A stretch of DNA of 64,000 nucleotides from Thauera aromatica K172 (GTDB lineage: Bacteria; Pseudomonadota; Gammaproteobacteria; Burkholderiales; Rhodocyclaceae), in assembly GCF_003030465.1 (NCBI RefSeq), contig NZ_CP028339.1:3170041-3234040 (forward strand), given 5' to 3'. Below, piece after piece: positions 62,694 through 64,000 of this stretch. The position numbers were made by a program, and so were the translations under genes. Position 1 is the stretch's first letter. Each line of letters opens with the position of its first letter. The notes beneath the pieces were generated by a model. It made no database searches. It saw nothing but the letters and a program-made list of their open reading frames with translations, and was not told the origin of the DNA.

Positions 62694-64000
62694 ATGGATG
62701 AAATCTCGAGAGACCTGCCGCTGATGTTCGCGCACTCAACCACCAATTCGGGCAGGTCAGACTGGCAGCCGCTGCGCAGTCATCTTGAAAATGTTGGACG
62801 TATGGCGAAGGAGCGTGCCGCCATTTTCGGGGCCCACACTTTAGCGGAAACCTCCGGGCTGCTCCATGACCTTGGCAAGTACACCGCAGACTTCCAGCGC
62901 CGCCTTGCCGGCGACGCGATCCGTGTGGACCACGCGACGCGCGGAGCGATGGTCGCGATCGAGCGCTACGGCCCGCTCGGCTATCTGATCGCTTATGCGA
63001 TCGCCGGCCACCATGCGGGGCTCGCCAATGGGCTCGAGAGCGGCGAGCGCACCGCGCTGCGCGAGCGCCTGCGCGGCACGGGTCTGCCGCCCTTGCTACC
63101 ACAGTGGCAAGATGAGATCCGCTTGCCGGAAGCCTTAGGCGAGCTACCCTTCACGGGCGGCGCGGCGGGCGGGGCGATGTTCCAAGCCGCATTCCTCATT
63201 CGGATGCTGTTTTCCTGCCTGGTCGATGCCGACTACCTGGATACCGAAGCCTTCTACGACCGCATCGCACCGCCGGATCAGCGGGGCGATCGCAGCCGGC
63301 TACGCGCCGTGGAACAACCGTCGCTGGAGGCGCTGCGCGAAAGCCTCGACGCCTCCCTCGCCCGCTTCAGCGCTGATTCCGACGTCAACCGCATCCGCGC
63401 GGACATCCTGGCGCATGTCCGGAATGGAGCGCAGCACACCCCCGGCCTGTTCTCGCTGACCGTGCCCACCGGCGGCGGCAAGACGCTGGCCTCGCTCGCA
63501 TTCGCGCTCGACCACGCAATCCGCCACAACCTACGGCGGGTGATCTTCGTTATTCCCTTCACCAGCATCGTCGAGCAGAACGCCGCGGTATTCCGGCGTG
63601 CGCTGGGTGAACTCGGCGAAACCTCGGTGCTGGAGCACCACAGCGCTTTCATCGCTCCTCAGCTTTCCCGTGACGATGCCGAGCGCTACCAGGCACAGGA
63701 GAAGCTGAGCCTGTCGATGGAAAACTGGGATGCGCCCATCGTCGTCACCACCGCGGTGCAGTTCTTTGAGAGCCTGTTCGCCGCTCGGCCGTCGCAGTGT
63801 CGCAAGCTGCACAATATTGCCGGTAGCGTGGTGATTCTGGACGAGGCCCAAACCCTCCCACTGAAGCTGCTGCGTCCGGCGGTCGCCGCCATCGACGAGT
63901 TGGCGCGCAACTACCGCAGCAGTGTGGTGCTATGCACCGCCACCCAGCCTGCGCTGCAGGCGCCCGAGTTCGTCGGCGGGCTGGAGCGGGTCCGTGAATT
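62694..64000 (+). CDS. cas3: CRISPR-associated helicase/nuclease Cas3, 5' part (type I-C-like)
   Basis: Open to the window edge; 435 codons are visible of an expected 750-850. Cas3 is the nuclease-helicase that degrades DNA unwound by Cascade. An HD nuclease domain (HDLGK at 58-62, GHHAG at 105-109) is followed by a superfamily 2 helicase: Walker A PTGGGKT at 258-264, DEAQ at 383-386, TATQ at 415-418. GLLHDLGKYTADFQRRL and VDHATRGA resemble type I-C Cas3. The ATG at 62694 is in frame; GTG 62679 and ATG 62724 are alternatives. No clear promoter or Shine-Dalgarno is seen. The IS ends 140 nt upstream. Confidence 0.92.
   Translation, partial: MDEISRDLPLMFAHSTTNSGRSDWQPLRSHLENVGRMAKERAAIFGAHTLAETSGLLHDLGKYTADFQRRLAGDAIRVDHATRGAMVAIERYGPLGYLIAYAIAGHHAGLANGLESGERTALRERLRGTGLPPLLPQWQDEIRLPEALGELPFTGGAAGGAMFQAAFLIRMLFSCLVDADYLDTEAFYDRIAPPDQRGDRSRLRAVEQPSLEALRESLDASLARFSADSDVNRIRADILAHVRNGAQHTPGLFSLTVPTGGGKTLASLAFALDHAIRHNLRRVIFVIPFTSIVEQNAAVFRRALGELGETSVLEHHSAFIAPQLSRDDAERYQAQEKLSLSMENWDAPIVVTTAVQFFESLFAARPSQCRKLHNIAGSVVILDEAQTLPLKLLRPAVAAIDELARNYRSSVVLCTATQPALQAPEFVGGLERVRE

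Noticed and set aside
61300-62700. CRISPR array or leader near cas3
   Set aside because: No direct repeats of 28-37 nt with regular spacers occur; the sequence is the IS and unique DNA.

Overview
The window is a GC-rich chromosomal segment of a betaproteobacterium, most like the Thauera/Azoarcus branch of Rhodocyclales. This is inferred from the rpoN-hpf-ptsN-hprK order, the DUF3683-type FAD/Fe-S oxidoreductase, the DUF1302/DUF1329 gene pair, the density of c-di-GMP enzymes, and an FNR/Anr-type box of the kind used by facultative anaerobes. No rRNA, tRNA or CRISPR repeat array is visible.

Region 1 (1-18.7 kb) is mainly core metabolism on the + strand: sigma-54, hibernation factor, nitrogen-PTS EIIA and HPr kinase; threonine deaminase; formyl-THF cyclo-ligase (-); soluble lytic transglycosylase; an NDUFA9-like epimerase; two glutathione transferases; CCA tRNA nucleotidyltransferase; an alpha/beta hydrolase; a chemoreceptor; a MidA-type methyltransferase (-) divergent from a pteridine-reductase-like SDR; ttcA; a PsiF protein (-); and a small membrane protein. 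Region 2 (18.9-33 kb) has a 1293-residue FAD/Fe-S oxidoreductase, a sirtuin, pyrE, exonuclease III, a three-PAS diguanylate cyclase, a PAS-GGAEF-EAL-receiver protein, a hypoxanthine phosphoribosyltransferase and a DUF1840 protein.

Region 3 (33.1-53.5 kb) is accessory and almost entirely on the - strand. From upstream to downstream it holds: an IclR regulator (+) divergent from an aromatic-type catabolic set (metallo-beta-lactamase fold protein, FAD monooxygenase, DUF2783 protein, fumarylacetoacetate hydrolase family enzyme, TRAP solute-binding protein); an AraC regulator; a Tat-exported flavin amine oxidase translationally coupled to a c-type cytochrome; an NTF2-like protein; a four-gene envelope set (DUF1329, DUF1302 barrel, RND transporter, YCF48 propeller) ending at a clear rho-independent terminator; and acetoacetyl-CoA synthetase overlapping an MFS exporter. 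If the FAH-family enzyme releases acetoacetate, the synthetase would activate it, linking the two operons. That link is an inference.

Region 4 (53.5-60.9 kb) has two adjacent GGDEF-EAL proteins, one with a C-terminal zinc-binding CZB domain, then an FMN-dependent 2-hydroxyacid oxidase and thioredoxin 2. Region 5 (60.9-64 kb) has a flavin split-barrel gene with an FNR-type box at -41.5, an intact IS1595-family element (15-bp terminal repeats, 8-bp target duplication, a near-perfect LexA box before the transposase), and the first 435 codons of a type I (I-C-like) cas3, cut by the window edge. The rest of any CRISPR-Cas locus lies beyond 64000.
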